Positions 13,394 through 13,427 of a DNA stretch of 13,427 nt are shown in pieces; the stretch's first letter is position 1; each line of letters opens with the position of its first letter. The DNA comes from SFEL01 sp045603585 (lineage in GTDB: Bacteria > Bacillota > Clostridia > Christensenellales > CAG-138): positions 1 to 13,427 of the forward strand of contig JAZUMK010000056.1 in NCBI GenBank assembly GCA_045603585.1, in the 5' to 3' direction. The translations under genes and the position numbers were made by a program. The notes under the pieces were generated by a model, which was not told the DNA's origin, did not search any database, and worked only from the letters and a program-made list of their open reading frames with translations.

Positions 13394-13399
13394 GTCAGG

Positions 13400-13427
13400 C
13401 TATTCGATTGATTTTAGTGATTCCGCC
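13400..13427 (-). CDS. Possible C-terminal codons of a minus-strand gene (partial)
   Basis: On the minus strand, the last bases of the window read AESLKSIE followed by TAG at 13400-13402, just before a terminator hairpin. Another frame reads GGITKINRIA with TGA at 13395-13397 and is also possible. The terminator implies that a gene ends here; which frame is coding cannot be decided from so few codons. Confidence 0.3.

Noticed and set aside
1..13427. CRISPR array or tandem repeats
   Set aside because: No regularly spaced direct repeats were seen; the repetitive look of the centre comes from recurring zinc-ribbon codons.

Overview
The window looks like a chromosomal segment of a Gram-positive, anaerobic, gut-type Clostridia (Ruminococcaceae/Oscillospiraceae-like). 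The signs are strong AGGAGG-type ribosome binding sites, consensus TTGACA/TATAAT promoters, an FprA-type flavodiiron protein, monoderm lipoproteins, a remnant of the Firmicutes mobile-element gene tnpV, and frequent ATA (Ile) codons in moderately GC-rich genes. Family placement is inference.

Left part (1-4640). The 3' end of a kinase-like gene and a 47-residue single-span ORF lie on the plus strand. All other genes here are on the minus strand: a monocistronic flavodiiron protein with its own promoter and terminator, a two-gene unit (EamA/DMT transporter plus an AT-rich membrane-anchored protein of unknown function), and an ArsB/NhaD/SLC13-like ion transporter with a clear terminator. The roughly 440-base gap upstream of the transporter holds its probable promoter, a 27-codon coding-like scrap and the terminator of the next operon.

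Centre (4718-9160, minus strand). A tightly packed eight-gene operon encodes seven proteins with Cys-X2-Cys/Cys-X2-Cys zinc ribbons (15 canonical ribbons in all) and one small lipoprotein. Several genes overlap or are spaced by 3-21 bases. Two proteins combine an N-terminal ribbon with membrane segments, one has a coiled coil and three ribbons, one is almost entirely four ribbons, and the first and seventh genes are partial paralogues. This multi-protein zinc-ribbon and membrane assembly is the best candidate for an undescribed system. Its function cannot be told from sequence.

Right part (9161-12640, plus strand). Divergent from that operon is a two-gene unit: an ABC-type solute-binding lipoprotein without any permease or ATPase nearby, followed by a membrane-spanning one-component regulator with a roughly 326-residue outside domain and a C-terminal LuxR-type helix-turn-helix. 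A plausible reading is a binding-protein-fed transmembrane transcription switch, possibly acting on inverted repeats in the divergent intergenic region. A terminator ends this unit.

Right end (12641-13427). A frameshifted tnpV fragment lies just past the 3' end of ssrA (tmRNA, minus strand), which has a textbook promoter, a strong terminator, a complete 3' CCA end, and an atypical tag start and acceptor stem. A hairpin and possible stop codon of another minus-strand gene close the window.
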